A DNA stretch of 64,000 nt from positions 361,383-425,382 of the forward strand of contig NZ_FOBF01000001.1 of assembly GCF_900109355.1 (NCBI RefSeq), given 5' to 3'. The translations under genes and the position numbers were made by a program. The notes below the pieces were generated by a model. It ran no database searches. It worked only from the letters and a program-made list of their open reading frames with translations, and was not told the DNA's origin. This DNA comes from Nonomuraea pusilla (GTDB lineage: Bacteria > Actinomycetota > Actinomycetes > Streptosporangiales > Streptosporangiaceae). This document shows positions 35,846 to 43,845 of the stretch, one piece after another. Positions within the stretch are counted from its first letter, which is position 1, and each line of letters opens with the position of its first letter.

Positions 35846-36768
35846 TGCTGCTCCGCCAGGCCGTAGCCGCAGGCCATGGGCTCCTCGGTGCCGCCGTTGG
35901 TGAAGTCGGGGTCGATCTCGAAGTCGCCGAGGATGGTCGCCTCGATCGGGCGGCGGTAGGTGCGCTGGTCGCCGCAGTTGTAGTAGACGTAGGCGCCCTC
36001 CTTCTCGCCCAGCATCAGCACGCGGTCGTCGTCCTCGACGACGGCCTTGCCGTCGCCGTCGTGGACGGTGACCCACTGGTTCTTGAACCCGACCAGGTCG
36101 AGGACGGGGTTGCCGTTGCCGTTGACGTAGATGTCCACCGCTCCCAGCAGCATCTGGATGACGAGGAGGAAGCCCAGGCCGACGCCGACGAGCGCGCCCG
36201 TGATGACCTTCATGCCGGCGCGGGTGGCCCCGCGCCTGCGCATGATCCGGTACGGGATCAGCAGGCCGACCAAGGCGATGACGGCTGCCGGCAGGACGGC
36301 GGAGCCGTAGTCGATGTGCAGGTCCTCGGAGAAGCCGCCGGAGGTCGTCAGGTAGGCCCAGTAGCCGGTAGCCGAGAGCATCGCCGCGAACGTCGCGGCG
36401 ATCCACGGCTTCTCCCTGATCCAGGTGACGGCCCGTCCAGCACCGCCCCTGGTCAGGAGGTCCGCCAGCCAGAAGAGCGTGACGACGACGCCGACGACGG
36501 GAAGCAGGTAGAGGAATATCGTCACCAGGGTGCCGATGAGCCGGGCGAAGATGGTCGCCTGGTCCAGGCCGGCCTGCTCCGGCGTGATGCCGAAGATCGC
36601 GTAGACGTGCTGGAGGCCCAGGTAGAGCATCGCGTAGAGGGCCACCGCGATCGGCACGGTCACCGATCCGATCTTCTCGACGACCTCCAGGATGCTGCCC
36701 CGGTCGGGCTGCGGCGGGTCCTGAGGAAGGGCGACCTGCTCAATAGGCGCATGTGTAAGGGAATTCAT
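35842..36768 (-). CDS. Five-helix membrane protein of unknown function, channel-operon partner
   Basis: This 308-residue protein has five hydrophobic segments (about 34-52, 77-105, 121-139, 155-174 and 190-213). A hydrophilic C-terminal domain of about 95 residues follows, containing VHDGDGKAVVEDDDRVLMLGEKEGAYVYY and two cysteines that may pair. I do not recognise the family. Its ATG overlaps the SARP stop (ATGA) and its stop overlaps the channel start (GTGA). This strongly suggests a matched product set, perhaps an accessory or sensing subunit for the channel. Confidence 0.78.
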   Translation of the reverse strand: MNSLTHAPIEQVALPQDPPQPDRGSILEVVEKIGSVTVPIAVALYAMLYLGLQHVYAIFGITPEQAGLDQATIFARLIGTLVTIFLYLLPVVGVVVTLFWLADLLTRGGAGRAVTWIREKPWIAATFAAMLSATGYWAYLTTSGGFSEDLHIDYGSAVLPAAVIALVGLLIPYRIMRRRGATRAGMKVITGALVGVGLGFLLVIQMLLGAVDIYVNGNGNPVLDLVGFKNQWVTVHDGDGKAVVEDDDRVLMLGEKEGAYVYYNCGDQRTYRRPIEATILGDFEIDPDFTNGGTEEPMACGYGLAEQQ

Positions 36769-38588
36769 GGCTGAAAGGGTGTTCGCCCGATATGGACGGC
36801 ACCTTGCGAAGCGATAAGCGCCTCGTCAAGGATGGTCCGCCGCACCACCGGGTGCGCGAGGCGCAGCGGCGTGCCGTCACGCAGCAGGCCCATCCGCACG
36901 AGCACCGACAGCACCCCCGCGAACCTGTCACCGCTCAGCCCGGCCATCCCGGCCACCGCGTCCGGCGTCGCCTCCTCCCCCAGGACGGCCACGGCCCGTA
37001 CGAGCTCGGCCGCTCCCGGACCGGCCACCCGCAGCAGGCCGGACACCCATCGGCCGATCCTCTCCGGCCGCCCGTCGGAGTGCAGGCTCCTCACGTGCTC
37101 GGCGAGGAGGAAGGCGTTCCCCCCGGTCGCCGCGACGCAGCGGGAGACGAACGCGGCGTCAGGTTCGACACCCGTCTGCTCCATCACCAGCGCGGTCGCC
37201 GCCTGCCTGGGCAGCGCGCCGAGACGCACCGCCGGCATCATCGAGCACATCGTGTCGAGCATGTCAGGCCAGTCCGAGGGCACGCCGACCGCGCGGGAGA
37301 CGACCAACGCCACCGGCACGCCCCGCAGCCGCCGCAACGTGTAGGCCAGCCATCGCAGCGACTCCGGGTCGCACCACTGCACGTCGTCCAGCACGACGAG
37401 CAGCGGGACCCGCCGGGCCAGCCGTACGGTCACCCAATGGAGCCCGTGCAGCACCTCGGAGAGGTCTCCCGTGCGCCTGTTGCGCCAGATCACGTCGGCG
37501 GCCGGGAGCGTCACCCCCTCCAGCAGCCGCGCGCGTTCCTCGTCCGGCAGCGCCGCCAGCAGCGGCTCGAACACCTGACGGGCGACTCCGAAGGCGTAGC
37601 CGCTCTCCAGGCGGCACGACGCCGCCCAGGCCACCTGCAGACCGCGCACCCGCGCCAGCGCCTCGACACTGCGAAGCAGCTGAGTCCGGCCGGTGCCCGG
37701 CTCGCCCGCCACGAGCAGGGCGCCGCCGTCGCCTGATTCGGCCGCGCCCAGCACGTCGCTGGCGCAGTCCAGCAGGTGATCGCGTCCGAGGCAGCGGATC
37801 CGCACGGGGGCGGCCGGTTCGCGGGACGGCGCGGACGACGGCACGCCGAGGCCGGGCGCCTGGGCGAGGATGTCGGCCTCCAGCTGCCGCAGCGCCGGGC
37901 CGGGATCCAGGCCCAGCTCCTCCGCCAGGTGTCCGCGGGCGCGGCGCAGCACTGAGAGCGCGTCGGCCTGGCGGGCGGAGCGGTACAGCGCCAGGGCGAG
38001 CAGCCACCACCCCTCCTCCCGCATGGGATGGGTCCGCGTGAACGCCTCCAGGTCCGGGATGGCGTGCCCGTGCCGTCCCAGCGTCAGCAGCGTCGCCAGC
38101 CGGCGCTCCACGGCCGCCAGCCGCAGCTCCTCCAGCCTGGCGGCCTCCACCTGGACCCACGTCGAGTGGGCGAACTCGGCGTACGCCGGCCCCCGCCACA
38201 GCTCCAGCGCCCGATCGAGCAGTTCGAGCGCGCCCGCGGGATCGCGCTGCGGGTCGGCCCGCCGCACGAGTTCCTCGAAGGCGTCCGCGTCGAGCTGCTC
38301 CGCCGAGACGTCGAGCCGGTAGCCCCGCGGCTCGGTCAGCAGCACCGTGGGCCTGTCCTCCGGCTCCAGATCCCGCCGGAGTCGGCAGACGAACGTCCGC
38401 AGCGACGCCAGCGCCTGGCGCGGCGGCTCCCCTTCCCACAGATCCTCGATCAGCCGGTCCAGCGGCACCACCCGGCCCCGCGACAGCAGCAGCCGCGCGA
38501 GCAGCGCCCTGCTGCTCGGCGAGCCCACGTCGATGGGCTTCCCGTCACGGTGGGCCTCCACCGTCCCCAAGACCCCGAAGTTCATCAT
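36765..38588 (-). CDS. SARP-family regulator with AAA/STAND ATPase domain, C-terminally short
   Basis: This 607-residue protein has an OmpR-like DNA-binding domain (GSPSSRALLARLLLSRG, LRTFVCRLRRDLEP), a bacterial transcriptional activation domain (about 98-245) and an ATPase domain with GEPGTGRT at 295-302, where the usual Walker A lysine is Arg. Walker B LLVVLDDVQW follows at about 385. The protein ends soon after LAHPVVRRTILDEAL, where relatives continue for several hundred residues with TPR or LuxR domains. No remnant of such a tail is visible downstream, because the next gene overlaps the stop. I chose the start at 38588, behind AGGGGG. Confidence 0.85.
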   Translation of the reverse strand: MMNFGVLGTVEAHRDGKPIDVGSPSSRALLARLLLSRGRVVPLDRLIEDLWEGEPPRQALASLRTFVCRLRRDLEPEDRPTVLLTEPRGYRLDVSAEQLDADAFEELVRRADPQRDPAGALELLDRALELWRGPAYAEFAHSTWVQVEAARLEELRLAAVERRLATLLTLGRHGHAIPDLEAFTRTHPMREEGWWLLALALYRSARQADALSVLRRARGHLAEELGLDPGPALRQLEADILAQAPGLGVPSSAPSREPAAPVRIRCLGRDHLLDCASDVLGAAESGDGGALLVAGEPGTGRTQLLRSVEALARVRGLQVAWAASCRLESGYAFGVARQVFEPLLAALPDEERARLLEGVTLPAADVIWRNRRTGDLSEVLHGLHWVTVRLARRVPLLVVLDDVQWCDPESLRWLAYTLRRLRGVPVALVVSRAVGVPSDWPDMLDTMCSMMPAVRLGALPRQAATALVMEQTGVEPDAAFVSRCVAATGGNAFLLAEHVRSLHSDGRPERIGRWVSGLLRVAGPGAAELVRAVAVLGEEATPDAVAGMAGLSGDRFAGVLSVLVRMGLLRDGTPLRLAHPVVRRTILDEALIASQGAVHIGRTPFQP

Positions 38589-38630
38589 CGATCCCCCTGT
38601 ACGCAATGCGGGATCACTTTCGGAGAAGCC

Positions 38631-38658
38631 GATTTACGTCGCGTATACGATTCGTCAA
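38631..38658 (-). promoter_or_regulatory. Promoter candidate for the SARP/membrane/channel operon
   Basis: On the minus strand TTGACG (38658-38653) is followed after 16 bases by TAAATC (38636-38631), giving a predicted start about 36 bases before the ATG at 38588. The AT-rich GCGTATACG segment between them may be an operator. Confidence 0.4.
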
Positions 38659-38753
38659 CGTGATCATTAGGCGTCCGCGCCAGGCTGACGTCGTACTGGC
38701 CGACATCAGATCCCCCGGGTCATCCGGCGGCGTACCGAGCGAGGGCGTTCACC

Positions 38754-41624
38754 ATGGACTTGCGCTTCGAGCTGCTCGGCCCGGTACGTGGCTGGCGGGG
38801 TGACACGGAACTGGACCTGGGGTCGCCGCAGCAGCGGTTGACGCTGGCCGCCCTGCTGCTGGCCGAGGGGCGGATGCTGAGCGTCCAGCAGCTGGTGGAC
38901 GTCCTGTGGGCGGACGCCCCGCCGCAGACGGCCGCGAGCACGGTGCGCAACTACGTGTCGCGCCTGCGGGGAGTGCTGGGGCAGGCGGCGGTCCGCTCGA
39001 TGCGGAGCGGCTACAGCTGCACGGCCGCGTTGGACGTGCGGGAGTTCGCGGCGCTGGCGTCGGGCGCGCGGAACGCGCCGCCGGCCGAGGCGCGGGACCT
39101 GCTGGAGCGGGCGCTGCGGCTGTGGCGCGGAGAGCCGCTGTCAGGGCTGCCGGGGGCGTGGGCCCAGGCGCAACGCTCCCGTCTCGTCGAGATGCGGCTG
39201 TCGGCGTTCGAGGCGCGGGCGGAGTGCGATCTGGCGCTGGGACGGCACCATGAGTCGGTGGCGGAGCTGACCTCGCTGGTGTCCAGGCATCCGGCGCGGG
39301 AGCGGCTGTGCAGGCTCCTGATGCTGGCGCTGTACCGGTCCGGACGGCAGGCGGAGGCGATCGGGCTCTTCGCCGACACGCGGCGCTCGCTGGCCGAGGC
39401 GTTCGGGGTGGATCCCTCGCCGGAGCTGGCCCGGCTGTACCAGCAGATCATCACCGGCGATCCGGAGCTGAACGCGGAGGAGACGTCCGCCGAGCCGGCG
39501 GCGGTGACGTTGCCGGTGCCCCGACAGCTGCCGCTGGACGTGGCCGACTTCACCGGCCGGGCGGCCGAGGTGGGGAAGATGGTCGGATCGCTGCGCTCAG
39601 GCGGCGCGCGGACGCTGCTGATCTGGGCGGTGTCCGGCCAGGGCGGGGTGGGGAAGACGACGCTGGCGTTGCGCGTGGCGCACGCCGTCAAGGACCTCTT
39701 CCCGGACGGCCAGCTCTTCCTGGACCTGCAGGGGGCCGGACCGGATCCGATGCCTCCCGCGACCGCGCTGGGCGTGCTGATGCGGTCGCTGGGACAGGGC
39801 GACCTGCCGGACGGGCTCGCCGAACGCGCGGCGCTCTACCGGTCGCTGCTCGCCGACCGGCGCGTGCTGGTCGTCCTGGACAACGCCCGAGACGTGGCGC
39901 AGCTGACCCCGTTGCTCCCTGGGTCGGCCGGCTGCGCCGTGCTGGCGACCAGCCGTGCCAAGCCGGCCGGCCTCGACGGAGCGCTCCAGATGGGGCTGGA
40001 CGTGCTCAGCGCCGACGAGTCGATCCGGCTGTTGGGGGCGATTCTCGGGCAGGAGCGGGTGGCCGCGGAGCGGGACTCCGCGCTGGAGCTGGTGACCGCC
40101 TGCGGGTTCCTTCCGCTGGCGATCCGGATCGCCGCCGCCCGGCTGGCGACCCGGCCCACGTGGACGCTCGCCCAGCTGACCGCCCGACTGGCCGACGAGC
40201 GCAGGCGGCTCGCCCGGCTCAGGGTCGGCGACCTCGCGGTGGAGGTGAGTTTCTCCCTCAGTTACGAGCAGCTTCGCCCCGAACTGGCTCGCGCGTTCCG
40301 GCTGCTGGCCGTTCCCGACGCGGCCGAGCTCACGGCCGCGATGGCCGCGCGCCTGCTGGACCTGGCCGAGTCCGAGGCGGAGGAACTGGGTGAGGAACTG
40401 GTCGACCTCAGTCTCCTGCAGTCGCCGATGATCGGCCGCTATCGGCAGCACGACCTGCTGAAGTGCTTCGCCCGTGCCCGGCTGGAGGAAGAGGAGGGCG
40501 ACGGGGCCACGCGGGCGGCCCTCCTCCGGCTCCACCGCTACTTCGAAGCGGGCATGGCGGGCGCCCTCCGGCTCGGCTCCCCCGGGAACCCGCTCGCCGA
40601 CCGGCTCGAACAGCAGGCGGGCGAGGCGATCGGTTTCGAGGACCTGGCGGACGTCGGCGTGTGGCTGGACGACACCTCCGACAGTCTGCTGAGCTGCGTG
40701 GGCCAGGTGATCGAGCTGCCCGGCAGCGACCTGTACGAGCTGGCCCGGCTGATGAACGCGCTGGGGGAGCTCCGCACTCTCGGCCGGCCTTACGTCGAGC
40801 GTCTCCGCCAGTTGCTTGCCGCGGCCACGGGCAGGGGGGACCGCGCGTCGGAGAGCTACGTCCACCTCATGCTGGGCCTGGAACACATGGACGGCTCGCG
40901 GTCCCCCCTGGGTCTGGACGCCGACGAGCACGGGCGGCTCGCCGTCGAACTCGCCGGCGCCGTCGGCGACCTGGGCGTGCAGGCGTACGCCTGGGCACTG
41001 CTGGGCTACCAGGCCGGCTTCCGGCACGACAACGCCACGGCCGCGGAGTGCTTCGAGCGCGGCATGACGCTGGCGCGTGCCGCGGGAGAGCGCCGCCTGG
41101 AGGCCGCCATGCTGGCCCGCATGGGCACGACCTGGTCGGCGACGGGCAGGACGGAGGCCGCGCTGGCGGCGGCACGTCGGGCCTTCGACCTGCAGATCGA
41201 GATCGGCGACGGCAAGGTCGAGCCGATCACGCCCTACATCCTCGGCTTCGTGCTGGCCAGGGCCGGCGAGCACGAGGAGGCGCTGGAGCATCTGGAGGCC
41301 GCGCTGGGACTGGCCACCGCGCTGGGCTACCTGTTCTGGACGGCGACCGCCCAGATCGCGATCGCTCGGGTGCGGACCGCACTCGGCCGGCCGGAAGAGG
41401 CGCTGACGTACGCCGAGGCGGGCCTGGCGGGGCTGGCGACCTACCCGAACGAGCGGGGCATGGCGGAGGCGCTGACGGAGATCGGGCGCGCGCTGTCCGC
41501 GCTCGGCCGGTACGGGCGCGCCAGGGCCGCGCTGACCAGCGCCATCGAGATCTTCGAACGGCTGGGCGTCGCCGAGGCGTACGACACCGGGCAGCTCCTG
41601 GACGCCCTGCCGACGCGGGGATGA
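38754..41624 (+). CDS. AfsR-like SARP regulator with NB-ARC and TPR domains
   Basis: This 956-residue regulator has a winged-helix DNA-binding domain (residues 1-95), an activation domain (about 96-240) and an NB-ARC-type STAND ATPase domain with Walker A GQGGVGKTT near 295-303, VLVVLDNARD and the GLPL-like GFLPLAIRIAA. A long TPR-like C-terminus follows (RLEAAMLARMGTTW, HLEAALGLATALGY, LTEIGRALSALGRYGRA). The layout is that of AfsR, which switches on secondary-metabolite or morphological genes after ATP-dependent oligomerisation. It is divergent from the shorter SARP, with 165 bases between the starts. Confidence 0.92.
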   Translation: MDLRFELLGPVRGWRGDTELDLGSPQQRLTLAALLLAEGRMLSVQQLVDVLWADAPPQTAASTVRNYVSRLRGVLGQAAVRSMRSGYSCTAALDVREFAALASGARNAPPAEARDLLERALRLWRGEPLSGLPGAWAQAQRSRLVEMRLSAFEARAECDLALGRHHESVAELTSLVSRHPARERLCRLLMLALYRSGRQAEAIGLFADTRRSLAEAFGVDPSPELARLYQQIITGDPELNAEETSAEPAAVTLPVPRQLPLDVADFTGRAAEVGKMVGSLRSGGARTLLIWAVSGQGGVGKTTLALRVAHAVKDLFPDGQLFLDLQGAGPDPMPPATALGVLMRSLGQGDLPDGLAERAALYRSLLADRRVLVVLDNARDVAQLTPLLPGSAGCAVLATSRAKPAGLDGALQMGLDVLSADESIRLLGAILGQERVAAERDSALELVTACGFLPLAIRIAAARLATRPTWTLAQLTARLADERRRLARLRVGDLAVEVSFSLSYEQLRPELARAFRLLAVPDAAELTAAMAARLLDLAESEAEELGEELVDLSLLQSPMIGRYRQHDLLKCFARARLEEEEGDGATRAALLRLHRYFEAGMAGALRLGSPGNPLADRLEQQAGEAIGFEDLADVGVWLDDTSDSLLSCVGQVIELPGSDLYELARLMNALGELRTLGRPYVERLRQLLAAATGRGDRASESYVHLMLGLEHMDGSRSPLGLDADEHGRLAVELAGAVGDLGVQAYAWALLGYQAGFRHDNATAAECFERGMTLARAAGERRLEAAMLARMGTTWSATGRTEAALAAARRAFDLQIEIGDGKVEPITPYILGFVLARAGEHEEALEHLEAALGLATALGYLFWTATAQIAIARVRTALGRPEEALTYAEAGLAGLATYPNERGMAEALTEIGRALSALGRYGRARAALTSAIEIFERLGVAEAYDTGQLLDALPTRG

Positions 41625-41669
41625 ACCGTGCGCCTCCGTCAGCGGGGCCGGCCGCCAGGCGCCGAGCTT

Positions 41670-42530
41670 TCACCGACAGGCCGCCACAAGCGCCTTGACC
41701 AGCGGCGTGAGCAGTTCCTGATCCTCGGGCCGGCCGGGCTCGTACTCCATCAGGCCGAGCCCGGCCACCTCGAACCGCCCGGCGACGGCTTTGACCAGCG
41801 AGAGGAGCTCGTCGGGCCGCAGACCCGCGGGAGTCGGGCAGCCGACGCTCCCGAACACCCCGGGGTCCAGCACGTCGAAGTCCACGTGCACGTACACGGC
41901 CGGCTCCGCAGCGCTCCGGCGGGGCTCCCCGCCGTCGGCGGCGGCCTCGATCGCCGCCACCAGAGCCTCGGCGTCGGCCTCCCGTACGTGCCGCACTCCA
42001 TGGCTCCGTACGAACGCGACCTCGGCGGGGTCGAGGTCGCGGACGCCGGCCAGGACGACGCGCCCGGGGGCGAGCGGCACGTCCGGCACCAGGCCGTCAG
42101 GTCCCTCGCCGGTCAACGCCCGCAGCACCATGCCGTGGTACGCGCCCGAGGGGGAGGAACCGGGGGTGTTCAGGTCGCCGTGGGCGTCGAACCAGACGAC
42201 CACGAGCCGGTCGCCGTGCCTCCTGCGGGCCGCCGCCACCGGCTCCAGCTCGACGCCGCAGTCGCCGCCCACCGCGACCACCAGCCCGCCGTCACCGGCC
42301 TGATCGAGCGCCGCCCGTACGTTCCTCGCCGTGGCCGGGAGGTCGTCGGCGACCTCGACGCGCAACCGCCGATCGGCGTCCACCATCCCGGCGAGCAGCC
42401 TCGCCCCCTCGCGGAGCCGCTCGGCCGTCGCCGACCCCGACCCCTGCCACTGCGGCACCTCCACAACCGTCACCCGCGACACCGCGCCCTCCTCACTGCC
42501 GTACTGCCGTCCGCCGACATCGTCACTCAT
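41670..42530 (-). CDS. Arginase/agmatinase-family ureohydrolase-like protein
   Basis: This 286-residue protein has the ureohydrolase fold. Metal-binding motifs WFDAHGDLNTP and HVDFDVLDPG are intact. The first motif, normally GGDHS, reads GGDCG, so one manganese ligand histidine is replaced by cysteine. This could alter metal use or substrate. The C-terminus has GLMEYEPGRPEDQ in place of the usual E(Y/F)NP region. An internal GTG at 42482 is another possible start. Substrate, whether arginine, agmatine, guanidino acids or formiminoglutamate, cannot be decided. Confidence 0.82.
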   Translation of the reverse strand: MSDDVGGRQYGSEEGAVSRVTVVEVPQWQGSGSATAERLREGARLLAGMVDADRRLRVEVADDLPATARNVRAALDQAGDGGLVVAVGGDCGVELEPVAAARRRHGDRLVVVWFDAHGDLNTPGSSPSGAYHGMVLRALTGEGPDGLVPDVPLAPGRVVLAGVRDLDPAEVAFVRSHGVRHVREADAEALVAAIEAAADGGEPRRSAAEPAVYVHVDFDVLDPGVFGSVGCPTPAGLRPDELLSLVKAVAGRFEVAGLGLMEYEPGRPEDQELLTPLVKALVAACR

Positions 42531-42721
42531 CCGCCCGCCTGTCGCGTTGTCACTCTTCGCTATCGGTGCTAATCACGGCAAAGCTGTGCGAACGCCCGTC
42601 CGAGCCGAGTCCAGTTCGGCGGGTGGCATCACATATTTCGAGAACCGCATGTCAAGCGAGCGTGCCCCGATAACATCGAGTGTCCTCGACCCCGGCAAGC
42701 GATGAGAGTGGCAGAAGATCG

Positions 42722-43624
42722 ATGAGTTCGGTGACCGTACGTGTGCCCGCGAAGGTCAACGTGCAGCTTTCTGTGGGTCCGCTCAGGGAAGACGGCTACC
42801 ACGACCTGGTGAACGTCTTCCACGCTGTGTCGATCTTCGATCGGGTGGAGGCGAAGGAGTCCGACGCGATCACGGTCGCGGTGGAGGGCAAGTGGGCCGA
42901 CCAGGTTCCCGTCGACGACGGCAACCTGGCCATCCGCGCGGCGAGGGCGCTGGCCAAGCACGCGGGCCGCAGCTACGGGGCCGACCTGGTCATCCACAAG
43001 GAGATCCCCGTGGCCGGGGGCATGGCGGGCGGCAGCGCCGACGCCGCGGGGGCGCTGGTGGCCTGCAACGAGCTGTGGGGCCTGGGCCTGCCGTTCGAGG
43101 ACCTCATGGAGATCGCCGGTGACCTCGGCAGCGACGTGCCGTTCTCGCTGCTGGGCGGCACCGCGGTCGGCACGGGCCGGGGAGAGGAGCTGAGCGAGCT
43201 CCCCACGGGCGGTACGTTCCACTGGGTGTTCGCCCCGGCCGAGGGCGGCCTGCCGACGCCCTCCGTCTACGCCGAGTGCGACCGCCTGCGCAAGGAGTCC
43301 GACGCCGAGGTGCCCTGGCCGGAGCTGAACGAGCGGCTGATCGAGGCGCTGAGCACCGGCGACGCGTACGCGCTCGGCTCCTACCTGAGCAACGACCTCC
43401 AGGACGCGGCGCTGGCCCTGCGGCCCGAACTGGCGACCACGCTCGACGCGGGCCGTCAGCATGGCGCCCTCGGCGCGATCGTCTCCGGCTCGGGGCCGAC
43501 GTGCGCGTTCCTGGCGATCGACGCCACGCACGCACGCGACCTGGCCGCCAGCCTGACGGCGACGGGAGCCGCGACCAGCGCCATGGCAGCCCACGGCCCG
43601 GTCCCCGGCGCCACCCTCGCCTGA
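42722..43624 (+). CDS. ispE: 4-diphosphocytidyl-2-C-methyl-D-erythritol kinase IspE
   Basis: This 300-residue GHMP kinase phosphorylates CDP-methylerythritol in the MEP isoprenoid pathway. RVPAKVNVQLSVG with the substrate Lys is at the N-terminus, DGYHDL follows, the ATP loop is PVAGGMAGGSADAAG, and SGSGPTCAFL marks the GHMP C-terminal motif. I chose the ATG at 42722, with GAAGA upstream; an ATG 42 bases earlier is less likely. In many actinobacteria this gene directly follows ksgA. Confidence 0.95.
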   Translation: MSSVTVRVPAKVNVQLSVGPLREDGYHDLVNVFHAVSIFDRVEAKESDAITVAVEGKWADQVPVDDGNLAIRAARALAKHAGRSYGADLVIHKEIPVAGGMAGGSADAAGALVACNELWGLGLPFEDLMEIAGDLGSDVPFSLLGGTAVGTGRGEELSELPTGGTFHWVFAPAEGGLPTPSVYAECDRLRKESDAEVPWPELNERLIEALSTGDAYALGSYLSNDLQDAALALRPELATTLDAGRQHGALGAIVSGSGPTCAFLAIDATHARDLAASLTATGAATSAMAAHGPVPGATLA

Positions 43625-43845
43625 CCCCCACCCGACATCCCTTCGCGAGGGCTTGTGGGCGCCTCGGGCCGAAGGGGCGAGTGCGCTCAGCGTCCGACGC
43701 CCCAGCGGCCGTTCGCTCACGTCTTGCCCCTTGGGCCGTTCGTTCGCGTCCTCCCGGGACGGGTCTGCGGCGACGTACGCCATGGTGCCTCGCCGGAGTC
43801 GGGGCGGTGGGAGGTGGTTGGGCGGACCGATACCCTGGGAGGACG

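Noticed and set aside
35842..36768. Frameshifted C-terminus of the short SARP protein
   Set aside because: The following gene encodes a five-helix membrane protein with its own start, not TPR or LuxR sequence.
43625..43845. Short open frames between ispE and the ABC-F gene
   Set aside because: They overlap one another, have no ribosome-binding site and look like random open frames. A clear GGGAGG precedes the ABC-F start instead.
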